A stretch of 9,695 nucleotides of DNA from DAOPJM01 sp035399665 (GCA_035399665.1 DAOPJM010000053.1:1-9695); one strand, 5' to 3'; counted from the first letter of the stretch, positions 1-6,792 are shown. Numbers and translations: made by a program. Notes: generated from the letters alone by a model not told the origin.

Positions 1-368
1 CCATGCTCCGAAAAAAGGGCATCGGATACGCGCTGATCAAGGGCGACGTAACGGATCGCGCCGAGCAGGTGGAGCGCTTCCAGACAGATCCCGATACACG
101 CGTGTTCATCGGGCAGCTGCAAACGACCGGCATGGGCTTAACGCTCACAGCCGCCAGCGTATGCGTTTACTACTCACTGGATTTTAGCTTTGCGAACTAT
201 GAACAGTCGCGGGCGCGAATCCGCAGGATCGGACAGACGAAGCGCGGCGTATATATCCACCTCGTCTGCAAGGACACGATCGATGAAACGGTCATGGCAG
301 CGCTCAAAAAGAAAGCGAACGTAGCCAGCCTGCTCGTCGATGACTACAAACAACTCATTGGAGGATAA
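1..368 (+). CDS. SNF2-like (SF2) DNA helicase, C-terminal part, truncated by window start
   Basis: This is the C-terminal RecA-like lobe of an SF2 helicase of the SNF2/DEAD-box type common in Firmicutes phage replication modules. About 121 residues are visible from codon position 3. Motif V is seen as TTGMGLTLTAA (visible residues 41-51) and motif VI as QSRARIRRIGQ (68-78), whose arginines contact ATP in this superfamily. The RIGQ ending of motif VI is typical of SNF2 proteins. The Walker A and DEAH motifs would lie upstream of the window, so the visible ATG at 3 is very probably internal and not the start. The family couples ATP hydrolysis to translocation on duplex DNA; in phages it is presumed to help replication or recombination. 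The stop is at 366-368, four bases before the next gene, whose ribosome binding site is embedded in the last codons here, so the two are probably co-translated. Confidence 0.9.
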   Translation, partial: MLRKKGIGYALIKGDVTDRAEQVERFQTDPDTRVFIGQLQTTGMGLTLTAASVCVYYSLDFSFANYEQSRARIRRIGQTKRGVYIHLVCKDTIDETVMAALKKKANVASLLVDDYKQLIGG

Positions 369-372
369 CGAT

Positions 373-780
373 ATGGCAGAAACCTACATGCTCACTCTTG
401 CGGACAAGCTCAAGGCAGCGCGTGACCGCAAGGCGCAGCTCGAGGACGAGCTCAAAGCGGCAAACGGCGACATCACTTTGATCGAGGATGCGCTCATTGA
501 AACCATGACGCAGGAGGAATGCACCGGCTTTAAGCGCGGCGACCGCAGCTTCAGCCTTGTGATTCGGGAGTTCCCTGCGGCAGTACCCGAAGCGAAGGAA
601 CAGCTGTACGCAGAAATGAAGCAGCATGGGTTTGAGCATCTGTTCACCATCAACAGCTTAACGCTGCAGGCAACCCTCAAGGAACTCAAAGCGAACAATG
701 ACGATTCGCTTCCTGAATGGCTTGACGGCCTTGTGCGCATTGCCGAAAAGCCCTCGATCCGCATGACCAAATCGAAATAA
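373..780 (+). CDS. small coiled-coil phage protein of the replication module, function unknown
   Basis: A 135-residue protein. The start at ATG 373 is chosen because GGAGG (360-364) lies 8 bases upstream; the in-frame ATG at 340 lies inside the helicase gene without a good site. Residues about 5-48 are rich in K, E, A, L with heptad-like spacing, suggesting a coiled coil. The rest is a small alpha/beta-looking part (TGFKRGDRSFSLVIREF, about 51-67) ending in a lysine-rich tail. The layout, an N-terminal coiled coil followed by a short strand-rich part, loosely recalls Siphovirus Gp157-type proteins, but I cannot claim homology. It sits between the helicase and the cysteine-cluster protein, so a replication or recombination accessory role is inferred from position only. 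No catalytic motif, signal peptide or membrane segment is visible. Confidence 0.8.
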   Translation: MAETYMLTLADKLKAARDRKAQLEDELKAANGDITLIEDALIETMTQEECTGFKRGDRSFSLVIREFPAAVPEAKEQLYAEMKQHGFEHLFTINSLTLQATLKELKANNDDSLPEWLDGLVRIAEKPSIRMTKSK

Positions 781-800
781 CGAAAAGGAGATTGATCAAT

Positions 801-1496
801 ATGACAAGCAAAGACATCGCAGCCATCGAAAACACCGGCTATCTCACCGAGAGCATCAACCTTTCCGACCTGTTCAGCGAGGAAATGGACGGCCTCACGC
901 CCACCTTCGACCGGATCCGTATCCCCGCAGGCGGCGGCATCAGCTACGAGGTGCCCGGAGACGATCCATCGAGCCCCGATATGGCAAAGGACTTCAACGC
1001 TGTGATCCTCTATCACCATCCGATCTTTAGCTTCTACACGGAGAAGTTCAACGGCGGCAGCCAGCCCCCCGAGTGCGCCAGCATGGACGGTCATGTCGGT
1101 ATCGATGCGACCACCGGCGAGTGCAGGGACTGCAAGGCCTGCCCGTTTGCCAAGTTCGGCAGCGGCGAGAACGGCGGTATGGCTTGCAAGCAGAAGCGCC
1201 GTGTGTACCTGCTCAGGGAAAATGAGCTTCTGCCCGTCATTCTGACGGTGCCGACCGGCTCGCTGAAGGAATTCACGAAGTATGTGACCCGCCTGCTGCA
1301 AAAGGGCAAAAAGACCAATCAGGTGGTCACGCGCTTCTCGCTGCAAAAGGCGCAGAACAGCACCGGCATCGCATTCTCGCAGGTTGTGTGCAGCGTGGCG
1401 CGTCCGCTCACGCCCGAGGAGCAGGCAAGTATCCACTCCATGAGCGAACAGGTGAAGGCATATGCCGGGCATGTGGCCATTACCGACGCGGAGTAA
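801..1496 (+). CDS. cysteine-cluster phage protein, putative single-strand DNA-binding protein
   Basis: A 231-residue protein. AAAGGAG (784-790) is 10 bases before ATG 801; an in-frame TTG at 792 is too close to that site to be the start. The central feature is a cysteine cluster: C92, C108, C111, C114 and C129, with the core CRDCKACPFAKFGS (108-121) and GMACKQKRR (126-134). The CxxCxxC spacing plus a distal Cys suggests a zinc or Fe-S site in a beta-rich fold. Strand-like segments follow (RVYLL, LLPVILTVP, about 134-151), then a helix containing KEFTKYVTRLL (156-166). I believe similar Cys-containing phage proteins occur widely, but I cannot name a family with certainty. In related Firmicutes phages the slot directly before the polymerase is usually occupied by an SSB-like protein (DUF2815), so an ssDNA-binding role is a positional inference. 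No long acidic SSB tail is present, only ITDAE at the end. Confidence 0.85.
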   Translation: MTSKDIAAIENTGYLTESINLSDLFSEEMDGLTPTFDRIRIPAGGGISYEVPGDDPSSPDMAKDFNAVILYHHPIFSFYTEKFNGGSQPPECASMDGHVGIDATTGECRDCKACPFAKFGSGENGGMACKQKRRVYLLRENELLPVILTVPTGSLKEFTKYVTRLLQKGKKTNQVVTRFSLQKAQNSTGIAFSQVVCSVARPLTPEEQASIHSMSEQVKAYAGHVAITDAE

Positions 1497-1508
1497 AAGA
1501 CCAATCCC

Positions 1509-1533
1509 GGAGGGCGGCGCCCCGTCGCCCTCC
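1509..1533 (+). promoter_or_regulatory. GC-rich hairpin in the gap before the DNA polymerase gene
   Basis: GGAGGGCG (1509-1516) is perfectly complementary to CGCCCTCC (1526-1533). The inner bases can add a G-U and two G-C pairs, leaving a 3-base loop. It lies 12 bases after the stop of the cysteine-cluster gene and 11 bases before the polymerase ribosome binding site. No T-run follows, so a classical intrinsic terminator is unlikely. It could stabilise the upstream message, mark an RNA processing point, or lower polymerase expression relative to the upstream gene. The left arm also hides a GGAGG that would otherwise be a decoy ribosome binding site. Confidence 0.5.
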
Positions 1534-1552
1534 CCACAAATTTGGAGGAAGC

Positions 1553-3493
1553 ATGGATTATCAAACAATCAGAAGCGTCGCTGATATCGACGCATATATC
1601 GGAGATGCGCAGCTGATCGCATTCGACTTTGAAACATCGGCTGCGGACGAATACCGCGAAGAGGAGTTCGCTGCGCTGGATGCGCACAAGTCAGACATCA
1701 CCGGCATTTCCCTTTCCACGGCGGCGGGCACGGCAAGGTATATCCCCCTTCGGCATCGCATCGGCAGCAACGCAGACGTGGATGCTGTCATGCATTATTT
1801 GACCGGGCGTGTGTTCCATAACCACAGTATCGTGAAGATCGCCCATAACCTTTCGTTCGAGGCGATGTTCCTGTACAAGCACGGGATCGTCATGCAAGAG
1901 CCCGTGTATGACACGATCGCGGCAGCGCAGCTCACGCTAAAGGACGACAGCGCCTTCCGCGATCTGCACGACAGCGGACTCAAGACGCTGGTCCCCTACC
2001 TCTACGGCGTTGAGCTGCCAACCTTTGAATCGGTGGTACAGGGACGATACTTTGATGAGCTCGACCCGGATGACTTTGCGACATGCCGCTATGCCTGCGC
2101 CGACAGCGATTATGCGCTGCAGCTGTATGGGACGTTCAACGACTGGTTTGAACAGAACATCCCGAAGCACCGCTTCATCTGTGAGCGCATTGAGAGCCCC
2201 ACGGCGGTATACACGGGACTCATGAAGTACAACGGTGTCGGCGTCGATGCTGCCCGCATGGCGCTAAAGAAGGCGGAAGCAGAGGCAAAGCTCACCGAGC
2301 TTCGGGAACGGATCCTCGATGTTGTCGGGGACGTGGATATTGGAGAGAACTGCGGCACGAGAGGCTTCAAGGAATACCTGTACAAAACAACCGGTCTGCC
2401 CGTTCTGAAAACGACGGCCCGATTCCGGGACGCGGCGGACGATGAAGCGATCCAGCTGCTGATCGGCTATTGCAGGCAAAAGCGCCCCGCGCTCGTATCG
2501 CTCCTTGAAACGATGCAGGAGTTCCGCAAGTGGGCGAAGATCAAGAGTACCTACATCGACGGCTATCAAAAGTACATCAACACGGCGACCGGCAGGATCC
2601 ATCCTGACCTCATTCCGATGGGCACGGACACGGGACGGTTTGCTTCAAGAAGGCCCAACCTGCAAAACATGCCGAGAAAGGGCAGCGACCCGATCGGCGT
2701 CCGAAGCTTCGTCGTGGCAAAGAGCGGCAGCAGCTTTCTCGATTTTGACTTCTCACAGATCGAGCTTCGGGTCGGCGCGTTCTATTGCAGGGATGAACGG
2801 ATGCTGGAAACCTACCTTGGCGGCGGCGACATCCACGCATCAACGACCGCTGTCATCTTCAACATTCCTGTTTCTGAGGCGAATTGCAAGGAGAATCCCG
2901 ATTACAAGGAGCGCCGCACGATTGCAAAGAACGTGAATTTCGGCACCTTCTACGGGTTGTTCCCCCGGGGTCTGCAGCGGACACTGAAGTTCAAGGCGGG
3001 ACTGGATAAGTCGCTCAGCGACTGCGAAGAAATCATCTCAAACCTCAAGACCGGCTATCCTGGGCTTGTGGAGTGGCAGCAGCGCACCATACGGGAAGCG
3101 CGCATGAATGGCTGCAGCGAAACGGCGTTCGGCAGGCGCAGGTATCTGCCAAGCATCAACGACTGTTTGGATTGGGGCAAACGCAGCTTTGCGGAGCGCT
3201 GTGCGCTGAACACCCCGATACAGGGCACTGCAGCGGAGATCCTGAAGCTTGCTATGGGGGAACTGATTGCACTCCTAAAGGACAAGCCGTACATTCGCCC
3301 CATACTGCAGATACACGATGAGCTGCTGTTCGAGGTGGACGACGGCCATGAGCAGGAAGCAATACAGCTCATCCGCAAAGCGATGGAGCGCAAGCCCTTT
3401 GACCGCTTCGATGTTCCCATTGTGGCCGAGGGCGAACACGGCAGCTGCTTTGGACAGCTCTATGAACTGGAGGATGCTTGCGATGCTGTATAG
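1553..3493 (+). CDS. DNA polymerase, family A (Pol I-like) with 3'-5' exonuclease domain
   Basis: A 646-residue replicative polymerase that copies phage DNA and proofreads it. GGAGG (1544-1548) is 4 bases before ATG 1553; the frame is open further upstream but overlaps the previous gene without a site. The N-terminal DnaQ-like exonuclease has ExoI DFETS (D25, E27), ExoII HNLSFE (N99, E103) and ExoIII YACAD (Y180, D184). ExoII carries Glu where Asp is usual. The polymerase domain has TDTGRFASRRPNLQN (358-372), motif A DFSQIELR (D399, E404), motif B RTIAKNVNFGTFYG (R455, K459, F463, Y467) and motif C HDE (588-590). All polymerase catalytic residues are present. There is no 5'-3' exonuclease domain, as usual for phage enzymes, so primer removal must come from elsewhere. 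The end overlaps the next gene by 11 bases, suggesting coupled translation. Confidence 0.97.
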   Translation: MDYQTIRSVADIDAYIGDAQLIAFDFETSAADEYREEEFAALDAHKSDITGISLSTAAGTARYIPLRHRIGSNADVDAVMHYLTGRVFHNHSIVKIAHNLSFEAMFLYKHGIVMQEPVYDTIAAAQLTLKDDSAFRDLHDSGLKTLVPYLYGVELPTFESVVQGRYFDELDPDDFATCRYACADSDYALQLYGTFNDWFEQNIPKHRFICERIESPTAVYTGLMKYNGVGVDAARMALKKAEAEAKLTELRERILDVVGDVDIGENCGTRGFKEYLYKTTGLPVLKTTARFRDAADDEAIQLLIGYCRQKRPALVSLLETMQEFRKWAKIKSTYIDGYQKYINTATGRIHPDLIPMGTDTGRFASRRPNLQNMPRKGSDPIGVRSFVVAKSGSSFLDFDFSQIELRVGAFYCRDERMLETYLGGGDIHASTTAVIFNIPVSEANCKENPDYKERRTIAKNVNFGTFYGLFPRGLQRTLKFKAGLDKSLSDCEEIISNLKTGYPGLVEWQQRTIREARMNGCSETAFGRRRYLPSINDCLDWGKRSFAERCALNTPIQGTAAEILKLAMGELIALLKDKPYIRPILQIHDELLFEVDDGHEQEAIQLIRKAMERKPFDRFDVPIVAEGEHGSCFGQLYELEDACDAV

Positions 3494-3929
3494 GAATGGT
3501 GAAAAGTATTATGACCCCACAGCGGGCAAGGCGCTTTCAAAGGTCATGAAGGAATACGAGCAGGCAGAACGGCAGAAATGGGCGCGGCGGTTTGAGATCA
3601 AGCACAGGCCGAAGGTGTATGTGGTGTCCAGATACGCCGGGGACATCGAAGCAAATACAGCTGCGGCGATCCGCTGCTGCAGATTTGCAATCGAACAGCA
3701 GAGAATCCCCGTTGCAAGTCACCTTTTGTATCCGCAGATGCTGAATGACGCTGACCCCGCGGAGAGGGAGCTTGGCTTGCTGTTCGGGCTTGCGCTGATG
3801 ATGAGCTGCGAGGAGGTCTGGTGCTTTGGCAGCGAATTGTCCTCGGGCATGGAACAGGAAATGCATGAGGCAAAGCGGCTAAATAAGCAAGTTCGGTACT
3901 TTACCGAGGATATGGAGGAAATCGTATGA
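3483..3929 (+). CDS. DUF7768/DUF4406-type protein, nucleoside 2-deoxyribosyltransferase-like
   Basis: A 148-residue protein. ATG 3483 is chosen because GGAGG (3469-3473) is 9 bases upstream; ATG 3474 in the same frame overlaps that site. After a charged N-terminal region of about 42 residues comes a domain that matches my memory of DUF7768/DUF4406: KVYVVSRYAGDIEANTAAA (44-62), CRFAIEQQRIPVASHLLYPQ (66-85), DPAERELGLLFGLALM (91-106), EEVWCFG (110-116), SSGMEQEMHEAKRLNKQVRYF (120-140). The pattern is a small Rossmann-like fold related to nucleoside 2-deoxyribosyltransferases; E126 (in GMEQEMHEAK) may correspond to the catalytic glutamate region. The true substrate is unknown; nucleotide salvage or modification is plausible beside a polymerase. 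The gene starts inside the polymerase gene and its TGA overlaps the primase start as ATGA, so the three genes are probably translated together. Confidence 0.85.
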   Translation: MLYRNGEKYYDPTAGKALSKVMKEYEQAERQKWARRFEIKHRPKVYVVSRYAGDIEANTAAAIRCCRFAIEQQRIPVASHLLYPQMLNDADPAERELGLLFGLALMMSCEEVWCFGSELSSGMEQEMHEAKRLNKQVRYFTEDMEEIV

Positions 3930-6097
3930 AGCTGATCGATGAGGCTTTGAAATATGCAGCGGCAGGCATTCCCGTGTTCCCGCTGCACTGGATCAAGCAG
4001 GACGGTACCTGCTCGTGCAGGCTGGGCGCAATGTGCCAAGCCAAGGGCAAGCACCCGCGCATCAAGGGCTGGTGTGAGGAAGCGACCACCGATATGGCCA
4101 AGATCACAGGCTGGTGGTCGAAAACGCCGCAGGCCAACATTGGCATTCCCATGGGCGAAAGAAGCGGACTTGTTACGCTTGACGTGGATACGCGCCACGG
4201 CGGCGAGGAAAGCCTCGCGGCGCTGATCGAAGAATTCGGCACACTGCCGGAAACGGTCACGGCCACAACGGGCGGCGGTGGAAAGCACTATTTGTTCCGC
4301 TATACCGAGGAGCTTTGTCTTAAAAACGCAGTCGGCTTTCGTGATGGTCTCGACGTGCGCACGCAGGGCGGCATGATTGTCGCAGCTCCCAGCATGCACC
4401 AAAGCGGCAGCCGCTACGCATGGGACGATGGGCACTCTCCCTTTGACAGGACGGCAGCGGATATGCCGCGATGGCTGATCGATGAGATCCGTAAGGTCGG
4501 CACCAAGATGACCGTCAAAAAGAAGGCTGAGGACGCAGCACCCCGCAGGAAGATCAAGGAAGGCGGCAGGAACAACCACCTTACCTCGCTTGCAGGGAGT
4601 CTGCGGCGCAAGGGCATTGGCGAGGAAGGCATCCTTGCTGCGCTTCGTGCAGAGAACACCGATCGTCTGGAGCCGCCGCTTGACGCGGATACCGTGACAG
4701 CAATCGCAAAAAGCATCACGCGCTATCAGCCCGAGGATGACGCGGCAGGCTATAAGCTGACCGACGTTGGCAATGCCGAGCGCTTTGCCGCAATGTTCAA
4801 GGACTGCATCAAGTATTGCAGCATCTACAAGAAGTGGTTTATCTGGAACGGCAAGTACTGGGTGCAGGATGACACGGGAAAGATCATTACCTACGCGATA
4901 GAGTGCGTTCGCAGTATTATACACGAAGCCGATCTGCTCCCCGAGGGTGATAAGCGCAAGGCAATGGTGCAGCATTCGTTGAAATCCGAATCCAGCGGGA
5001 AGCTGCGGGCGCTTTTAGAGATTGCCTGCGGAATGCCCGATATTGCGATTCGCAGCGAGGATCTGGATCGGGATGTGTGGCTGTTGAACTGCGAAAGCGG
5101 CACTGTCAATCTGAAAACGGGCAAGCTGCAGGCGCATAGCCCGAAGGACTTCATTACCAAGCTCTGCAGCGCGCACATGGACCCGGCCTGTGCCATACCG
5201 CTTTGGATGCAGCTGCTTTGCAAGGTCACGAAGGACGACAAAAACATGCAGCGGTACATCCAGAAGGCTCTCGGCTATGCGCTGACCGGCGACACCTCCG
5301 AGCAGGCGATCTTCATACTCTACGGCACCGGCAGCAACGGCAAATCGACACTTTTGAACGTGTTTGCCGATATGCTCGGCGGCTATGCGCAGACGACGCC
5401 TGCGGACACCTTCATGCAGAAAAAGAACGATGCAGTCAGCAACGACATCGCAAGGCTCAAGGGCGCAAGGTTCGTTGCAGCGATAGAAATGGAAGAGGGC
5501 AAACGCATGGCCGAAGCGCTCATCAAGTCCATGACGGGTGGAGATAAGCTGGTGACGCGCTTTCTGTACGGCGAGTTCTTTGAATATGCGCCACAGTTCA
5601 AGGTGTTTCTTGCGGTCAACCATAAGCCGATTATCCGTGACACCACCAACTCCATCTGGCGCAGGATCAAGCTCATTCCGTTTTCGAGCACCTTCACGGA
5701 GCAGGAACGGGACAAGAACTTTCCGGCACGGATCGCGGCAACCGAGCTGCCCGGGATATTGGCGTGGGCTGTACAGGGCTGCCTTCTTTGGCAGCAGGAG
5801 GGCTTAACGATGCCGGACTTTGTGACAGAGGCGACTCGGGAATACAAGGACGAAATGGACTCGTTTGCCACGTTCTTCTTCGAATGCTGCGATGCGCGTG
5901 AAAGCGGACGCGTGTCAAACAAGCTGCTGCGTGCCAAGTATGACGAATGGTGCAGGGAGAACGGCGAATACACGCTGTCGCAAAGGCCGTTCAGCCAGAA
6001 GCTCATCGAGCGGGGCTATGTTAAGAAGAACAGCAGCGCGAACGGGGCCATTGAGTGGCATGGCTTTGTGCTTCGCGGGGAGGCGTCCAGATTATGA
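3926..6097 (+). CDS. bifunctional primase-polymerase / SF3 helicase (D5/P4-like)
   Basis: A 723-residue replication initiator-type protein that makes primers and unwinds DNA. GGAGG (3914-3918) lies 7 bases before ATG 3926, and the start overlaps the previous stop (ATGA). The N-terminal prim-pol domain shows an upstream CxC...C...GKHP pattern (C29, C31, C37, H43), the metal-binding DVD (D86, D88) in LDVDTRHGG, and TTGGGGKHY (114-122, H121). A primase C-terminal helical part follows (about 210-270). The D5_N region contains VWLLNCESGTVNLKTG. The SF3 helicase has Walker A GTGSNGKST (467-475, K473), Walker B-like VAAIEMEE (E521, E523), motif C FLAVNHKP (560-567, N564) and an arginine finger SIWRR (R578, R579). 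All key motifs are present, so the protein looks intact. Together with the family A polymerase it makes a self-contained phage replisome core. Confidence 0.95.
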   Translation: MKLIDEALKYAAAGIPVFPLHWIKQDGTCSCRLGAMCQAKGKHPRIKGWCEEATTDMAKITGWWSKTPQANIGIPMGERSGLVTLDVDTRHGGEESLAALIEEFGTLPETVTATTGGGGKHYLFRYTEELCLKNAVGFRDGLDVRTQGGMIVAAPSMHQSGSRYAWDDGHSPFDRTAADMPRWLIDEIRKVGTKMTVKKKAEDAAPRRKIKEGGRNNHLTSLAGSLRRKGIGEEGILAALRAENTDRLEPPLDADTVTAIAKSITRYQPEDDAAGYKLTDVGNAERFAAMFKDCIKYCSIYKKWFIWNGKYWVQDDTGKIITYAIECVRSIIHEADLLPEGDKRKAMVQHSLKSESSGKLRALLEIACGMPDIAIRSEDLDRDVWLLNCESGTVNLKTGKLQAHSPKDFITKLCSAHMDPACAIPLWMQLLCKVTKDDKNMQRYIQKALGYALTGDTSEQAIFILYGTGSNGKSTLLNVFADMLGGYAQTTPADTFMQKKNDAVSNDIARLKGARFVAAIEMEEGKRMAEALIKSMTGGDKLVTRFLYGEFFEYAPQFKVFLAVNHKPIIRDTTNSIWRRIKLIPFSSTFTEQERDKNFPARIAATELPGILAWAVQGCLLWQQEGLTMPDFVTEATREYKDEMDSFATFFFECCDARESGRVSNKLLRAKYDEWCRENGEYTLSQRPFSQKLIERGYVKKNSSANGAIEWHGFVLRGEASRL

Positions 6098-6267
6098 ATA
6101 CTGATGAACTGACTGATCCAGAGGCCATTTTCCCTTTTCTCCTATTTTATTTTTTCATACGCGACTTTATAGGAAAAAGAGTAAGTAAGAGTCAGAACCT
6201 AAGTAAACAGCAAGTACCCTCTTTTATGGCTTTTTCTTTAGAAGAGGGTTTCAGGGGGAAACAATGA
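6094..6267 (+). CDS. small hydrophobic ORF linked to both neighbours by ATGA overlaps
   Basis: A 57-residue ORF whose ATG overlaps the primase TGA (ATGA at 6094-6097) and whose TGA overlaps the VRR-NUC ATG (ATGA at 6264-6267). GGGGAGG (6077-6083) lies 10 bases before the start, which supports translation. The protein begins acidic (MNTDELTDPEA), then has a short aromatic-hydrophobic run AIFPFLLFYFFI (11-22), then a basic stretch with two SK-containing repeats (RVSKSQNLSKQQ), and ends RGKQ. The hydrophobic run is short for a membrane helix but may insert or pack against another protein. I recognise no family. Alternatives are that it is a detached tail of the primase or incidental reading through an AT-rich regulatory segment, since the hydrophobic run comes from a pyrimidine tract. 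The double overlap is the main argument for a real gene. Confidence 0.5.
   Translation: MNTDELTDPEAIFPFLLFYFFIRDFIGKRVSKSQNLSKQQVPSFMAFSLEEGFRGKQ
6121..6260. promoter_or_regulatory. AT-rich segment with direct and inverted repeats, possible origin or control region
   Basis: From 6121 to 6240 only 41 of 120 bases are G or C, against about 58% in the end of the primase gene. It begins with a pyrimidine tract (about 6127-6156). An imperfect inverted repeat joins 6135-6145 to 6169-6179 (core TCCTAT/ATAGGA). TAAGTAA occurs at 6182-6188 and 6200-6206, 18 bases apart, with a partial copy AAGTA at 6212-6216. A second inverted repeat, ACCCTCTT (6216-6223) with AAGAGGGT (6242-6249), extends to 11 pairs with one G-U. 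An AT-rich repeat cluster right after the primase-helicase gene is a plausible replication origin, but it is also read by the small ORF here, so the origin role is inference. Confidence 0.35.
6216..6249 (+). repeat. inverted repeat just before the VRR-NUC gene
   Basis: ACCCTCTTTTA (6216-6226) pairs with TAGAAGAGGGT (6239-6249): ten Watson-Crick pairs and one G-U, with a 12-base loop. It ends 4 bases before the AGGGGG ribosome binding site (6253-6258) of the VRR-NUC gene. No T-run follows the right arm, so termination on this strand is unlikely. A folded structure here could shape translation of the nuclease gene or serve as a protein-binding site. Confidence 0.5.
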
Positions 6268-6590
6268 TGAGTGAAAAACAGCTGATACAGGAAATACGTA
6301 AATACCTTGCAACGCTGCCGGAGTGCTTCTTTTGGAAGGAGCACGGCGGGCAGTACGGTACGGCAGGGATTCCCGACATCATCCTTTGCTATAAAGGATT
6401 GTTCGTGGCATTTGAGGCGAAGGTCGGCAGGAACAAGCTGACCAAGCTGCAGGAAGCAACGATCGCACAAATACAGGCGGCAGGCGGCTATGCGCTTGTA
6501 GTCCGAAGCGTAACAGATGCCCGGGCGCTGATCAGCGCCATGGATACAGAAAGGGAGGCACAGCATGAACCAAATCGGCGACCCGTATGA
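6264..6590 (+). CDS. VRR-NUC domain nuclease
   Basis: A 108-residue stand-alone VRR-NUC protein, a member of the PD-(D/E)xK nuclease superfamily that cuts branched or flap DNA. The ATG at 6264 follows AGGGGG (6253-6258) by 5 bases and forms an ATGA overlap with the small ORF upstream; ATG 6267 in the same frame is equally possible and changes only one residue. Key features are EHGGQYGTAGIPDII (26-40, with D38), FVAFEAKVG (47-55, with E51 and K53 as the ExK pair) and LTKLQEATIAQI (59-70), all typical of the family. In phages of this type it probably resolves replication or recombination intermediates before packaging. The last 26 bases overlap the next gene, whose ribosome binding site lies in this coding region. 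Confidence 0.93.
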   Translation: MMSEKQLIQEIRKYLATLPECFFWKEHGGQYGTAGIPDIILCYKGLFVAFEAKVGRNKLTKLQEATIAQIQAAGGYALVVRSVTDARALISAMDTEREAQHEPNRRPV

Positions 6591-6792
6591 GAATCTGGCA
6601 AACGCCATCGTGATACAAGCGGCTGCGGACTACAAGCGGGCGCTGCGGACAATCCGCAGAGATCCCATTAGTGCCTCTGCAAAGGAACGTGCGAACCATA
6701 TCGAGCGGTTCTTCCACTCAGAATGGTACCGGCATCTTACAAAGGTTGATGGAAAGCTGCTGGTCAAAAAGCTGAAGGAGGCGGTCATATGA
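6565..6792 (+). CDS. small phage protein of unknown function
   Basis: A 75-residue protein. GGGAGG (6553-6558) lies 6 bases before ATG 6565, inside the VRR-NUC gene, and the gene ends in an ATGA overlap with the DUF1492 gene. It is mostly helical-looking and basic: DYKRALRTIRR (22-32), KERANHIERFFHSEWYRHLTK (40-60), then GKLLVKKLKE (63-72). I recall similar small proteins with a conserved FF.S.W...L..GK-like core located between VRR-NUC and DUF1492 genes in Firmicutes phages, but no function is known to me. A DNA- or protein-binding role is only a guess from size and charge. Confidence 0.82.
   Translation: MNQIGDPYENLANAIVIQAAADYKRALRTIRRDPISASAKERANHIERFFHSEWYRHLTKVDGKLLVKKLKEAVI

Noticed and set aside
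340..372. Earlier ATG for the coiled-coil protein
   Set aside because: It lies in the helicase coding region with no ribosome binding site; ATG 373 has GGAGG at good spacing.
1388..1552. N-terminal extension of the polymerase frame
   Set aside because: The extension overlaps the end of the cysteine-cluster gene and the hairpin, while ATG 1553 has GGAGGAA directly upstream and starts just before the exonuclease domain.
384..1568. Long antisense open frame of 394 codons
   Set aside because: It crosses three well-supported + strand genes and their gaps, shows no recognisable domain, and is the expected reverse-frame shadow of GC-rich coding sequence.
3719..4975. Long antisense open frame of 418 codons
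   Set aside because: It lies opposite the DUF7768 and primase genes, whose motifs are clear, and its translation is Cys/Arg/Leu-rich without domain features.
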